The notes under the pieces were generated by a model. It searched no databases and was not told the DNA's origin. It saw only the letters and a list, made by a program, of their open reading frames with translations. DNA of 23,404 nucleotides, from assembly GCA_034698045.1 (NCBI GenBank), contig JAQGAU010000832.1:1-23404 (forward strand), given 5' to 3'. Numbering within the stretch: position 1 is the first letter of the stretch; each line of letters begins with the position of its first letter. This DNA comes from Paramacrobiotus richtersi. Taxonomy: Eukaryota > Tardigrada > Eutardigrada > Parachela > Macrobiotidae. This document shows, in pieces, positions 1 to 9,588 of the stretch. Made by a program: the position numbers and the translations under genes.

Positions 1-126
1 ATTGCTCCGTCAGAATCCTATCTAGAGCAAGAAAAGAAGAAACAGGAAGTGAAAGACGACGATGAACTGACACCGATCGATGCAGGGTCCGCTTCGACAT
101 CTGAAGGAAAACTAGCGACTGCCTAA
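1..126 (+). CDS. C-terminal end of an unidentified + strand gene (partial)
   Basis: An open frame runs from the first base of the window to a TAA at 124-126, giving 41 residues. The stretch begins IAPSESYLEQEKKKQEVKDD, is highly charged (a Lys/Glu/Asp run) and ends in a Ser/Thr/Ala-rich tail finishing LATA. This composition suits a disordered C-terminal tail. No domain is visible and I cannot name the family. The upstream part lies outside the window, so the start and exon structure are unknown. Codon use looks normal and no alternative frame gives a better tail. It could be a chance frame, but a clean run starting exactly at the window edge with tail-like composition favours a real terminal exon. 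Confidence 0.5.
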   Translation: MAPSESYLEQEKKKQEVKDDDELTPIDAGSASTSEGKLATA

Positions 127-783
127 TTGTATTGTAAATTCTGCATGAAAGCTGTTAGTGAACATGGGAATTCCGTTATGGTTGTGGTGGTTTGCTATTT
201 ACCGCGCGGTGCAGTCTCATTGCGGTATGTGAAATGTTAATGGAATTGTTTGGCTTACGTTCACGCATAACAACAACAACTGAAAATTTTTACGGTGTTT
301 TGGTATTCGCCGGTCTTTGGTCTTCACCGGTTAGACAATTACACCCACAAACTACAGCCTTAATACTGTACGTCTACGAGTATCCTACACCTGTATTTTT
401 TTCGGAAAAAGTAATTACGAGCTTAGCAAATAACCTTCTTATTAGAGAATGTGGTTATGTCATTTTTTCTCCATAAAGTTGTGTACGAGGACCTGTGCCA
501 TAACTTGCTAATATCCTCGTAGAAATCGTCCTTAATTCTTTCGGCTTTCCTAATCCTGGCAGGATATGGCCGAGCAATAAGCGGCGAGCATCCCTTTGTC
601 TTGGGGGTTGTTGCCTTGTTGGGGTGCGTTTTTGAAAAACGCTGTCGGCGGCCGACCCGAAGGGTGATAATTATTAATATATATTATGAGGTCAACTTTG
701 AAGACTTGTCGAAAGCAACTGCCAGTCCAAGCGGCTGCCAGTTCGACAGGGCGCTCAGCTACGTTTTCATGAATACTGATAAA
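127..783. other. Noncoding stretch between the partial gene and the transposon
   Basis: This holds the presumed 3' UTR of the partial gene and intergenic DNA. I see no convincing gene. Open frames here are short, have no recognisable motif, and several are TTG-started. No canonical AATAAA occurs near the stop at 126. Around 707-752 a pair of 7-bp inverted arms (TGTCGAA and TTCGACA) flanks two direct copies of CTGCCAGT, a weak local structure of unclear meaning. Confidence 0.5.
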
Positions 784-792
784 TAACACAAA
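784..792. repeat. Left 9-bp target-site duplication (TAACACAAA)
   Basis: TAACACAAA directly precedes the GGGTGTCTC terminus and is repeated exactly at 2087-2095 just after the other terminus. A perfect duplication indicates a recent or well-preserved insertion. Confidence 0.85.
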
Positions 793-945
793 GGGTGTCT
801 CTAATCCGTGAGCACGTGCTCATGCTCATGGACATGAGCCTGAGCATGACACGCCCCTAAGCACGCTCATGGACATGGGCATGGACGTGAGCATGGACGT
901 GAGCATGAGCATGTGCATGAAATGGGCGTCACCCACAGTATGCAC
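793..945 (+). repeat. Left terminal inverted repeat, CATG-hexamer-rich
   Basis: This matches the reverse complement of 1945-2086 from the GGGTGTCTC tip to the shared inner motif CCACAGTATGCAC, with about 11 bp of length difference inside the hexamer section. The body is a run of degenerate six-base units (GAGCAT, GGACAT, GGACGT), many centred on CATG and locally self-complementary. Confidence 0.85.
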
Positions 946-970
946 GCGTGCAAGCAGAAATAAATTCGGC

Positions 971-996
971 GCCTAAAAGTTTTCAACTTTTTAGGC
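971..996. repeat. Short hairpin inside the transposon
   Basis: GCCTAAAAGTT and AACTTTTTAGGC face each other around TTC, with a single-base bulge. It lies just inside the left TIR. It could be incidental or a remnant of a subterminal motif. Confidence 0.5.
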
Positions 997-1944
997 AGTT
1001 CTAAACTGCTCCATTGTTTTTGATAACAACGCGCAACATTTAAAAAAATTAATGAAAGGCCCTAGTTTTTTCAAGAATCAGTCGACCAACAACAACGAGC
1101 CCTAACATGAATAAATGAGATCATCCGCCAATACTGAAAACCCAAAAAATTTATTCAACATATCACTTTCGCTTCTTGGTCAAATCGCATTCTCTTACGT
1201 ATTTTATTCCATATATTTGTTGATTATTTTTGTTAGGTATGCGCTTACTTATTCGCGCATATGACGCTTGTGTGTATTTCAGTGTTTATTTTCGTCCGTA
1301 AATGCTACCGTAATTTGATGCTTCTTGAAGGCTGAGATGTATCAAGTTAGGCTTTTAGTTGTAGTATACGAGCGTTCAGATTGCCTCATAGCAAAGAATA
1401 TCACATTGTGGCTCTTCTTTGGTTAGCCGTTCAACTGCTTATTCGATTATCTTTTGTGGATGTATACTCAGGAATTCAAATTTGTTTAAATTTTTGCGTA
1501 ATTAATTTATTTCGAACTACAGCTAGCCAATAAAAGGGTGCAGCAAGTCGCTTTGTGTACGCACTTAAACGGAGATTCGCACGCTAAGCTTTTAACTGTG
1601 TTCATTGGATTTTGCCGTGAAGATACTGACAAGCGAGGCGCAATCGCGTCGTGTTTCCTACAGTTTCAATGAAACCGCACATTGCTTGACATTATCATTC
1701 TTTACAAAATTTTTCCTTCTATTAAACAGCCGCAAAGTGTTGTAATTTTGACAGATTTCAAAACGCACTGAAATCATCTAAGAACTAGCGTTGCGAAGAC
1801 TGGTGAATTGAGTACCCGCTGAATTAATGACGACCAAAGTTAAAAGGATGGCCTAAAAAACTAGAAACAAACAACCTCGTAGTTCTCGCTATTTAGTTTT
1901 TTCTAAAATTTCTTAAAGTGTGGAACACATTTTTACCAACTGGT

Positions 1945-2086
1945 GTGCATACTGTGGGTTACGCCCATTTCATGTACATGCTCATGCTCACGTCCATGCT
2001 CATGTCCATGAGCATGCTTAGGGGCATGCTCATGCTCATGCACATGTCCATGGACATGAGCACATGCTCACTGATTAGAGACACCC
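1945..2086 (-). repeat. Right terminal inverted repeat, CATG-hexamer-rich
   Basis: This is the inverted partner of 793-945. Read on the minus strand it gives GGGTGTCTCTAATCAGTGAG, then GAGCAT/GGACAT hexamers, the shared block CCCCTAAGCA, and the inner end CCACAGTATGCAC. A long open frame across it on the plus strand is only the hexamer repeat read as Met/Leu/Ser codons. Confidence 0.85.
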
Positions 2087-2095
2087 TAACACAAA
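2087..2095. repeat. Right 9-bp target-site duplication (TAACACAAA)
   Basis: An exact copy of 784-792, directly after the CCC terminus of the element. Confidence 0.85.
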
Positions 2096-2408
2096 TTGAT
2101 ATTTATTTGATAATAATGATATAAGGAAGTCGACGATTGTTGGAGTTTTCATTTGGTTAGGTGTGATAACTTTTGTAAGTACTCACAAGTGACGAGCCGC
2201 TAGACGAGAAATAATTTGTGATCAGGAAACCATTTGGAACTCCAACTAGCTTGAACCTAGTTGTCGCAGTGTTCTGATTTGCCATTTGCGGGACTTCAAC
2301 AGTTACTGGTCACTGAACGATAGTCAGCTGAGACACAAAGTGATAAAGACTCGTATATATGGAATCGTTCTGATTTGTTATAGTTTTACCGAATCTGTAA
2401 TCAGTGTA
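2096..2408 (+). promoter_or_regulatory. Presumed 5' region and promoter of RCC1L
   Basis: These 313 bases lie between the transposon and the chosen RCC1L start. The frame stays open upstream of the ATG back to a TTG at 2286, but that stretch lacks a targeting-like or conserved sequence and is better read as 5' UTR. No clear TATA box is visible. Any promoter here sits directly beside the transposon insertion. Confidence 0.4.
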
Positions 2409-4201
2409 ATGGCAGTTTTTGCCGTACGCCCGTGTGTGGTCATGCTTCAAGCTCTTCGTTGCGATCTCTTGCTTTCAAGATGTACCCAGAAGCAGGCGCC
2501 GCTCGTATTGGGATCTCGGAGGACTTTCGCCGCGAAACTGGGCCGACCATACGAAAATGACCCGCGCTTCGATGAAATGCATGTTTACCAATACAGTAAG
2601 GATGATCCAAGGCTCCAGCTGCGGACCTATATGTGGGGCAATGCTCAAACCGGTGCCGTCGGCGTAGCGGAATACCCGCGGCCAAAGATAAACGCCAGGA
2701 AACCCCCTGTTCTGAGGAAACATCATCCGATACGTCTGCCGTTTTGTGAGCTTTTCCATATCCGTTTCAAGCAGGTCAGTTGTGGATATGGTTTTACTTT
2801 ATTTTTGGCGGTTAGTCCCGATGTGCAGAATCACCAAGTGTTTGTTACGGGTGTCAATACCGATACACAGCTGGGATTCCAACCCAGGAAGCGCGACGAT
2901 AAATCGATGCAGATAATCCTCGCTCCAGTTCCACTTGATCTTCCGCTAAGGAATCGTAATTCCAAGGTTTTACAAGTGGCAGCAGGGAGAGCGCACAGTA
3001 TTATACTAACGGAAGAAGGGTGTTTTGCACTTGGAAATAATGCATACGGTAAAAGACCATAAGCGTAAGCGTAATCCATCAAAGTTTTAGTTATTACTAA
3101 GTTGTAATTGTAGCTTTTTATTTAGTACTTACTCCAGGAGATGAACGGTAGTTGATTTTTTTGATTTTTGTGTATTCGGCTTAGTCTGATTCCGGTTGTT
3201 TTTGTATATCTTCTTTAGTAGGTAGGAAGGTAACGAATCAAAAATGGTACTGGTTTTGTTCGAAAAGTCTGCGAAGCTTACAACATATCTTTTTGACTAT
3301 AATATGCATGCTTCCTTGCCCAGTTTGATTTGTAAAAATGTTGGTTTCGATTTCTGCAATTCAAATATCCTCGCTATGGTGAACGTTTCATCCTTTTATT
3401 TTTCTTGCAGGCCAGTGCGGTCGTCCAATAGTCGAAAAGGAAAACTATAGAAACAATCCACGAATATATCGCATTCAAAATCTTCCCGATGATGTCGTTG
3501 AAATTCACTGCAGCCAGGACACGACTTATTTCATGACGGCCGGCGGACAGGTGTACAGTTGTGGATGGGGAGCGGATGGGCAGACGGGAAATGGCACGTA
3601 CGATACTTCATGGAAACCGGTCAAAGCGACAGGAGATATCTCTGGAGAGAAAATCGTCCACCTCTCTTCAGCTGCTGACTGTGTCCTGGCACTGAATGAC
3701 AAAGGCCAAGTGTTCGGGTGGGGAAATTCAGAATATCAGCAACTCTCGACAGTAACCCGCGATCCTCAGACACCCACGCCACGGTATCTACCTTTTCAAG
3801 AACTTGGCAAAATTAAGTACGTCTCCGCCGGAGGCACTGTGTGCGGGTTAATTAACGAGAACGGTCAGCCATTCGTCTGGGGATTTGGTTTATTGGGGAA
3901 AGGTCCGGAATTTCAGACCGCCGATTTTCCATCGCCGATGCCGATGGGTTTATTTGAGTCTGCCGAGTTTGAGGAACAAAATCCACTGCGGAGTATACAC
4001 TGCGGACTGATGCATCACGCTATAGTTTCGGAACGTGGTGATCTCTACACATGGGGAGCAAATGATTTCGGGCAGTTGGGACTGGATTATTGTGGACGAG
4101 GAGTGCAGCATCATCCGTTAAGGGTGAACATTCCCGCAACGGTTAAGCAGATTAGCCTTGGTATTGATCATTCTGGTGCCATTGCTCGGGCGAACATTTG
4201 A
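2409..4201 (+). CDS. RCC1L: RCC1-like mitochondrial protein (RCC1L/WBSCR16 family), two exons
   Basis: Exons are 2409-3048 and 3411-4201, joined across a 362-nt GT-AG intron that splits a Gly codon. The product is 476 aa, close to the roughly 464 aa of the vertebrate protein. RCC1 beta-propeller repeats run through it, with family hallmarks: CGYGFTL, then TDTQLGF, VAAGRAHSIILTEEG, GNNAYGQCGR across the junction, VYSCGWGADGQTG, FGWGNSEYQQL and WGFGLLGKGP. The ATG at 2409 was chosen because it opens an Arg-rich, acid-free leader (MAVFAVRPCVVMLQALRC) like a mitochondrial presequence. In vertebrates RCC1L acts in mitochondrial ribosome assembly and has been reported as an exchange factor for OPA1; the same role is inferred here. 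The gene lies tail-to-tail with the first PM20D2 gene, only 145 bp apart. Confidence 0.93.
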
Positions 4202-4346
4202 TTCTTTCGCAGCGTGATTACTTAACATTTTTCTGAAATCTCTCTAAAAACAATTCAGAAGAAACCAGAAGTGATAGCCGATGAAAGCCTTTCTCGGTTA
4301 ATGGAATCTTGAAGTGCTACAATGTGAAAACCGGAGTAAAGCAGCA
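4202..4346. other. Short convergent 3' interval between RCC1L and the first PM20D2 gene
   Basis: The two stop codons are 145 bp apart on opposite strands. No canonical AATAAA is visible on either strand, so the 3' UTRs may overlap or use variant poly(A) signals. Confidence 0.5.
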
Positions 4347-6551
4347 TTATTTACTCTTCATAGCGGCAAATTCTTTTTTGACATCTTCACGCAGTTTGCT
4401 GTTCATAAACAGTTCCAGGGTGGTTAAGGCCATAAGTTTAGCCATTCTAAGGCAGTACGGCTGTGCAGCCGCTGAGCCGGCTAGTTTCTGGAATTCTCTA
4501 GTGTGTATCAAGTGCGGCTCGCCGGCAAAAAATCTGGGGTGGATTGTTGGCACTACCATGGAGACGTTGCCGATATCGGACGATCCATGCAGTCCCGGGT
4601 CCGGACCGTAAAGTAGATCTGTGCAGAAGTCAAAACTTTATCTTTTGTCAGTACTACTGATTCAGCGGGTATAATTAGCTCTTGTTCGATAAACCGAGAT
4701 GTGGTATTAGAAAGTTCCAGTGACAGTTTCTGAATTTCACCCACTTTCTGCCTCGGCAAATCGACCGAAAGCCAAGGCCATTGCTCGGTTAGAGCGAAGC
4801 GGGAGATACGGTTTTGGATCCCATGTTAATTTTACTGTACATCCTGAAAATATTAAACTATAGTCAAACATATATCGACTAATGCCGTATCATGCAACTT
4901 TAATTATGTAGATAAATGCTATGAGAGCTATTTACTTTATTTAAGTTATAACTGTATGGTACTTACGTTAACAATAAGTCTACCGTACACAAATAGTTCA
5001 TACCTGTTGCTTCGGCGGCACTTTCGAAGCATTTGATCAGCTTCGATTTCAAAACTGCCAAATCCTCCATTGTCTCGCAACGAATGAAATACTGAGACGC
5101 AGAATGGTCCGGAATGATATTAACAACAGACCCTCCTTTTACGATGACGGCATGCACCTACGAGCACAATAAATTTACATATCAGCACCGTCGTTAAACA
5201 CTGAATCGACCGGATATATCGAAGGTGCACAAAAAAAACATGTAATGTAGCGTATAATTTAAATTTAATTTAAATTTAAGAACAAAACAGCAAGGAGATG
5301 ATGTTATTATAATTTAAAACTTAGCTCAAACTTACTCTCCAATCTGGTTTCATCTGTTGGCGCATTAAACTAACAGCATTATAGGCTGCCATGGCGGCAT
5401 CCAGAGCGTTAATTCCATCCCATGGCGTAACCGAAGCATGTGAAGCTTTTCCGAAAAATTCCGCAGTACACTAGAAGAACGACCAACGTGTTCATTATAA
5501 AATAAAGGCATTTTCCCATAGTTGCTCACTCGTTCGATGCCGAGAGTAATACAGTGCAGGACATCGTGGGAAAACGGGTGCACCATCATGGCGAAATCAA
5601 TGTCCCGGAAGCATCCGCCGTTGATGAGATCGATCTTGCCGCCCCCGCTTTCTTCGGCGGGACACCCCAGTACTACAAGCTGATAACAAAAACATGTCTC
5701 CTGGAGTCACTGTGCGCTTATTATAACATTCGGCAACGGAAACGATCCATAAATTAACCTTATCATGTAAGAACTTTGGACACAATTGCGCTGATCTTAA
5801 TTAATTATTATTATATATATCACCTCCATTATAAACACATTCGTTGTTTGCATTAATTAACTCTTAACGTTGGTAAATCCTGCGTTATATGTGTACCACC
5901 TGGTACCGATACATACGTGCAGCCATGCCAAATCAGAATTATGGTCTATGCGCTCGTTGCTTTCAAGCATTATTTTTAAATCACCATTACCTTTCCCAGA
6001 GCCAGAGGTGCCTTTTGATCACCGGGATGACGCATTATGTCTCGGATCGCACAGGTAGCTGCTATGCCGGCTTCTACAATCACAAATATCACAATATTAA
6101 TTGTACTATGGACTGTATTTTACCGCATTGTTCACAAAATACTTCATTATTATGCACAAAGCTGCAATTCGTGCAGGAACGTAGTATCCAAATTAAGAGA
6201 ACGAATCAACCGTCATCAAATTTTTTTCTAACCTGCAATAAGATTATGACCGCAAGCGTGATCAATTTCCGGCAGCGCATCATATTCGCACAGCACAGCG
6301 ACCGTCGGATGGCAGCCAGCCACATAATCTGGACTAACGAGCTCAGCTCGGAATGCTGTAGCCACTCCACCATAGCTTCTTTCCACCATAAAACCTTCCT
6401 TCTCCAAAAAGTCTGCCAAAAGGGCATGCGCGAAATGTTCTTCATACATCGTTTCTGGGTGCACCCAAATCTGCTGACTCAGGTTGTTGTAAGTCTCCTT
6501 ATTTTTTTCCAATGACGCGGATATTTCGGCAGAGAAAACCGCGGCTTCCAT
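4347..6551 (-). CDS. PM20D2: PM20D2-like M20 peptidase-family amidohydrolase, copy 1 (seven exons)
   Basis: Exons on the minus strand are 6551-6233, 6073-5991, 5679-5530, 5470-5336, 5157-5004, 4843-4745 and 4618-4347. All phases agree and give 403 aa. PM20D2 proteins are soluble metallo-dipeptidases reported to hydrolyse beta-alanyl- or gamma-aminobutyryl-basic dipeptides as metabolite repair. Metal-site motifs are present: HACGHN (98-103), PAEE (141-144), MMVHP (165-169) and LIHT (350-353). The dimerisation-domain motif is FFGKASHAS (189-197). Two changes set this copy apart from its neighbours: Asp for Gly before HACGH (EIDHACGH), and Phe for the first His of the usual (Y/F)HGK motif. The ATG at 6551 was preferred over an upstream GTG frame. 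It is most like copy 3 in exon structure. The last two exons were the hardest to join (donor GTGGGT). Confidence 0.88.
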
Positions 6552-7045
6552 CGTCGGAAAAAATGATACACGTAACACAAGATAATAATTACTGTAGGTT
6601 CGACTACAGATTAACGCTGAAGTTCATGATGAATCGAAACCCGAACAAAAATGTGCGTCGATCCGCTGTAGTACATATCTACAATAATTTTGAAATTGGA
6701 TTGTTGGCAATTAGCTAAAGTTTTATTCTCGCCAGTAAATTATGACTGATTATTATCGTTATACTCGGCAAAGTAAACCGCATCCGAAGGCGGTTCAGTT
6801 GCAACGGCAGACCAGTGCTAATAATAAGACAGATAAAAGCATCAAAAGATTAAAAGCACAAACAGAATTTTAGCACTTTGTAAATACTCTTACGACTAAC
6901 AAATATTCGCGTGGTTTAAATGTGACCGGATACGTTGCTGTGGAGCCGTTTCTCTAGGATTCCAGTGCGCGTACGAACGTTAACCGTACATCTGCCGGAT
7001 AGCGTAAAGTGGTCAGAAACCGTGGAAAAAGACCAGTTTAATAAA
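6552..7045 (-). other. Intergenic region between PM20D2 copies 1 and 2
   Basis: This 494-bp spacer carries the presumed promoter of copy 1 and the 3' UTR of copy 2. No gene or fourth PM20D2 fragment is recognisable. The small frames have no conserved motif. Confidence 0.5.
6722..6727 (-). terminator. Candidate poly(A) signal for PM20D2 copy 2
   Basis: TTTATT on the plus strand gives AATAAA on the minus strand about 320 nt after the copy 2 stop codon. It is the first canonical hexamer I found on that side. Confidence 0.35.
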
Positions 7046-8785
7046 TCAAAGATGCTCAGAAAAATCAAAATCTTTTTGACATGGGCCAAGAAATGGAATA
7101 CGCCTAGTTTGAAACTCTTCCTTAACACGACACATTAATTCGGAATCCTGTAGCAAATGCAAAGCTGTCATTGCCAAGGAAGCCGCGGCACTCAGCGTCT
7201 TTTGAAACGCTTCTTCCGTCCGTGCCATCTCCCGAAACTCTTCGGTATGAATCATTACTTCCTTCCCAATGGCAAAACACGGATGAATAGACGGTATCGC
7301 AGCCGATACACAACCCATATCACTGGAGCCGTAAAAAGCACTCGGTTCGGTGCTGAACACAATTCCTTCGTCCGCCGCAGACCGCTTAAACAATGTACAC
7401 AAAATATCATTGTGCAGCATCCCGCATACGGGCGGAAGTGTATTCTTCACGTCCACTGTGCACCCGGCTGCTGCTGCGCCCGCTTCGCAGCATCTTGTGA
7501 CCTTTTCTGTGAGGATGTGTAAATCGCCCTGCTTTTCCGCTCGGACAAGGAAGCTGAGTTTGGCAAAATCCGGAATGGCGTTAGGAGTGGTACCGCCGCT
7601 AGAAATTACGCAACCGATGCGGTGGTCATGTGGGATTTGCTGGCGTAACAGGGAAATGTGGTTGTATGTGGATATTGCGGCATCTAGTGCGTTCGCACCA
7701 TCCCAAGGTCCGCAGGATGAATGGGCTGATCTTCCGTGGAATTCCACTTGTAACTGCCACAAAATAATAGCCGCATTAATTAATTTAGGCACAACTAACA
7801 TGTCTTCACCGTACGCGTAATTAATGATGACTTTAGGTTTAAACTTTCGAATATGTCTTTGAAGATTATATACGTTGCAAGCTGACCACCGACTATTTTT
7901 TTTAATCTATTAAATTACGCTTGTATACAAAGTTATAACTAAAAATGGTGCAATTCAGTGGAACCAGTCGCGCGTGATAATTTAGAAGTCGATTACGTTT
8001 TTTTGCGTACATCGTTAATGCCAAGAGCGAGTGGTTTTAAATCGTTTATCGGGAATGGGTGCACCATCATCGCGCAGTCCACTCCAGAAAATGCGCTTTT
8101 TCTTAGCATGTACAACTTTCCCACACCACCTTCCTCTGCTGGAGTGCCGAGCACCACGACCTGTAAAACTTTGTTATTTTATAGAATATTGGACATATAA
8201 CACCTATGCACATTTATTGTTATTTACGGCCAACTAACTAACCAGTTTCTAAAAAGATATTATACGTATGCACGAACGTGTCGTCAAGATCTTTGTCAGA
8301 TACCCCAATCTGCGCTTTGCGACTAATAAGTGCACATTTACAATTGCAATTGTCAGTACGAGTAGTACAATCATTAATATAACTACCTTCCCATAAACTT
8401 CCGGTTCGTTGTTAGCGTTTTCCAGGCACAGTAAGCGCTTGACCGCTAAAGATGCGGCAATTCCAGCCGTTGCGATCAGGTTATGGCCGCAAGCATGTCC
8501 GATGACCGGAAGAGCGTCATATTCGCAAATAATGCCGACGGTACGGTGCTTCTGCGGATCGAATGATTTGCTTTGGTATTGTGCACGAAATGCGGTACTG
8601 ATGTCACCGAACTTTGACTCCACATCGAACCCTTGCTCGTGCAAAACAGAAGTCAGTAAACCATGTGCGAAATGTTCCTCGTACAGAGTTTCCGGGTGAT
8701 CCCAAATTTCCGTGCTGATATTCCGCAGAAGATCATGGTGCAGTGTCAACTCTTCGTGAATTATGGCTCGAAAGTTAATCGGCAT
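7046..8785 (-). CDS. PM20D2: PM20D2-like M20 peptidase-family amidohydrolase, copy 2 (three exons, intron-poor)
   Basis: Exons are 8785-8387, 8160-8011 and 7753-7046, giving 418 aa. The first and last join intervals that are split by introns in copies 1 and 3, so this copy has two introns against six and five. The 150-nt middle exon has the same length and phase as in both paralogues. Motifs: [58 protein letters not shown] and MIHTEEF, so all expected metal ligands are kept. It has a C-terminal extension ending KDFDFSEHL. A cytosolic amidohydrolase or dipeptidase is the likely role; the substrate is unknown. A neighbouring second frame at 7350-7820 is only a shadow of this exon. Confidence 0.92.
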
Positions 8786-9116
8786 GATACAATGTCTGCG
8801 AAAAAGTTTCTAATCCTGGATTACAATGAACACAAATTTTGTTGTTGAATCTCTGTTTGTCATCTTTTTCTGTGTGCATGCGTTTCGAGCATTTAATACG
8901 GGTACGAGTCTACGAAAACACATTCAGCGCTGCGGTTAAAATAAGTATATACACGTACACAAGAAAATGTACGCACCGATGCCGTAACGTGGCTATGCAG
9001 GCTGCTGCACATAAAATTCGGTTGATTGCGAGCGTGCGAATGTTCCACGCGTGCGTTAAAATATTAAGCCCTTTTCAGTGATGCGAAGCGGTTCTTTTCG
9101 CAGGGTATCAGAACAA

Positions 9117-9192
9117 TTATCAGGTGTCAGATTACTGCAGCATATACTGGAACTAACTACACAGCCGAATCTGATATCTGACACCCTGATAA
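9117..9192. repeat. Inverted repeat with 16-17-bp arms
   Basis: TTATCAGGTGTCAGAT (9117-9132) pairs with ATCTGACACCCTGATAA (9176-9192), with one unpaired base, around a 43-nt loop. It could be a small transposon footprint or a stable stem. I see no target duplication. Confidence 0.55.
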
Positions 9193-9469
9193 CACTTCCG
9201 AAAATTTGCACTTCGATCTTTTTAATTTCTATCACACGAAGCCATGCAACCAAATTCGCCCGATGATAAAACAATCGAAAGAGATTCATCGCGGACCGCC
9301 TATACCTATCTGTGTACTCGTCCCAATTAAACCAAACCCAAATCGACCTCACACTTACAGCATTGTGGTTTTCTTCGCTTTACTAATTGTTCTTTTTCTG
9401 AGTGCAAACTTCTCTGCATTCGTCAAAATCTTTGTTAAAACATCTACTGTTTTCTCTCCGTTATTAATT

Positions 9470-9489
9470 TGTCTAAATACATTTAGACA
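9470..9489. repeat. Perfect 9-bp palindrome with 2-nt centre
   Basis: TGTCTAAAT, AC, ATTTAGACA. It lies about 100 bp past the copy 3 stop codon, in that gene's likely 3' UTR. No function is assignable. Confidence 0.5.
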
Positions 9490-9588
9490 CAAAATCACAA
9501 AATTATTCAATCACCAGAAACAAATGAATAGCCCAAACCAATGATCAGAAAACTAAACCAAAAAATCTTCTCTCTCAAACTGGAACCG

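Larger units (their letters stand above)
793..2086. mobile_element. Non-autonomous DNA transposon (MITE-like) with long TIRs and 9-bp TSD
   Basis: The element is 1294 bp. It begins GGGTGTCTCTAAT and ends with the reverse complement ATTAGAGACACCC. Long imperfect terminal inverted repeats (793-945 and 1945-2086) and a perfect 9-bp target duplication flank it. The interior (946-1944) is AT-rich with no credible transposase frame, so it must be mobilised in trans or be inactive. A 9-bp duplication plus long TIRs with a GGG terminus is typical of Mutator-like elements (8-11 bp duplications) and also compatible with Merlin-type elements (8-9 bp). I cannot decide between them without an autonomous relative. 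Its right end is about 320 bp upstream of the RCC1L start codon. Confidence 0.85.
8786..9588. other. Intergenic region between PM20D2 copies 2 and 3
   Basis: This 803-bp spacer contains the presumed copy 2 promoter and the copy 3 3' UTR. I see no gene. It carries the two inverted repeats listed at 9117-9192 and 9470-9489. Confidence 0.5.

Noticed and set aside
550-789. Overlapping open frames on both strands near 550-789
   Set aside because: They are short, mutually overlapping and have no recognisable motif; some start with non-ATG codons.
793-945. The GAGCAT-like repeats considered as a CRISPR array or satellite
   Set aside because: They have no spacer structure, and they are mirrored at the other end of an element with a target duplication, so they are transposon ends.
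1918-2124. A 68-codon Met/Leu/Ser-rich frame at the transposon's right end
   Set aside because: It is the TIR hexamer repeat read as codons, with a non-ATG start and no counterpart elsewhere.
2286-2408. An upstream extension of the RCC1L frame starting at a TTG
   Set aside because: It begins with a non-ATG codon and has no conserved or targeting-like sequence; the ATG at 2409 opens a plausible presequence.
5889-6515. A 208-codon plus-strand frame across PM20D2 copy 1 exons 1 and 2
   Set aside because: It is antisense to well-supported coding exons and intron, with cysteine-rich random-looking sequence.
7350-7820. A 156-codon plus-strand frame
   Set aside because: It is antisense to the large third exon of PM20D2 copy 2, which carries all the family motifs.
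9056-9544. Frames on both strands in the spacer between PM20D2 copies 2 and 3, considered as a possible fourth copy
   Set aside because: None contains any M20 motif (HACGH, PAEE, MMVHP, HGK-AH), so there is no gene fragment here.
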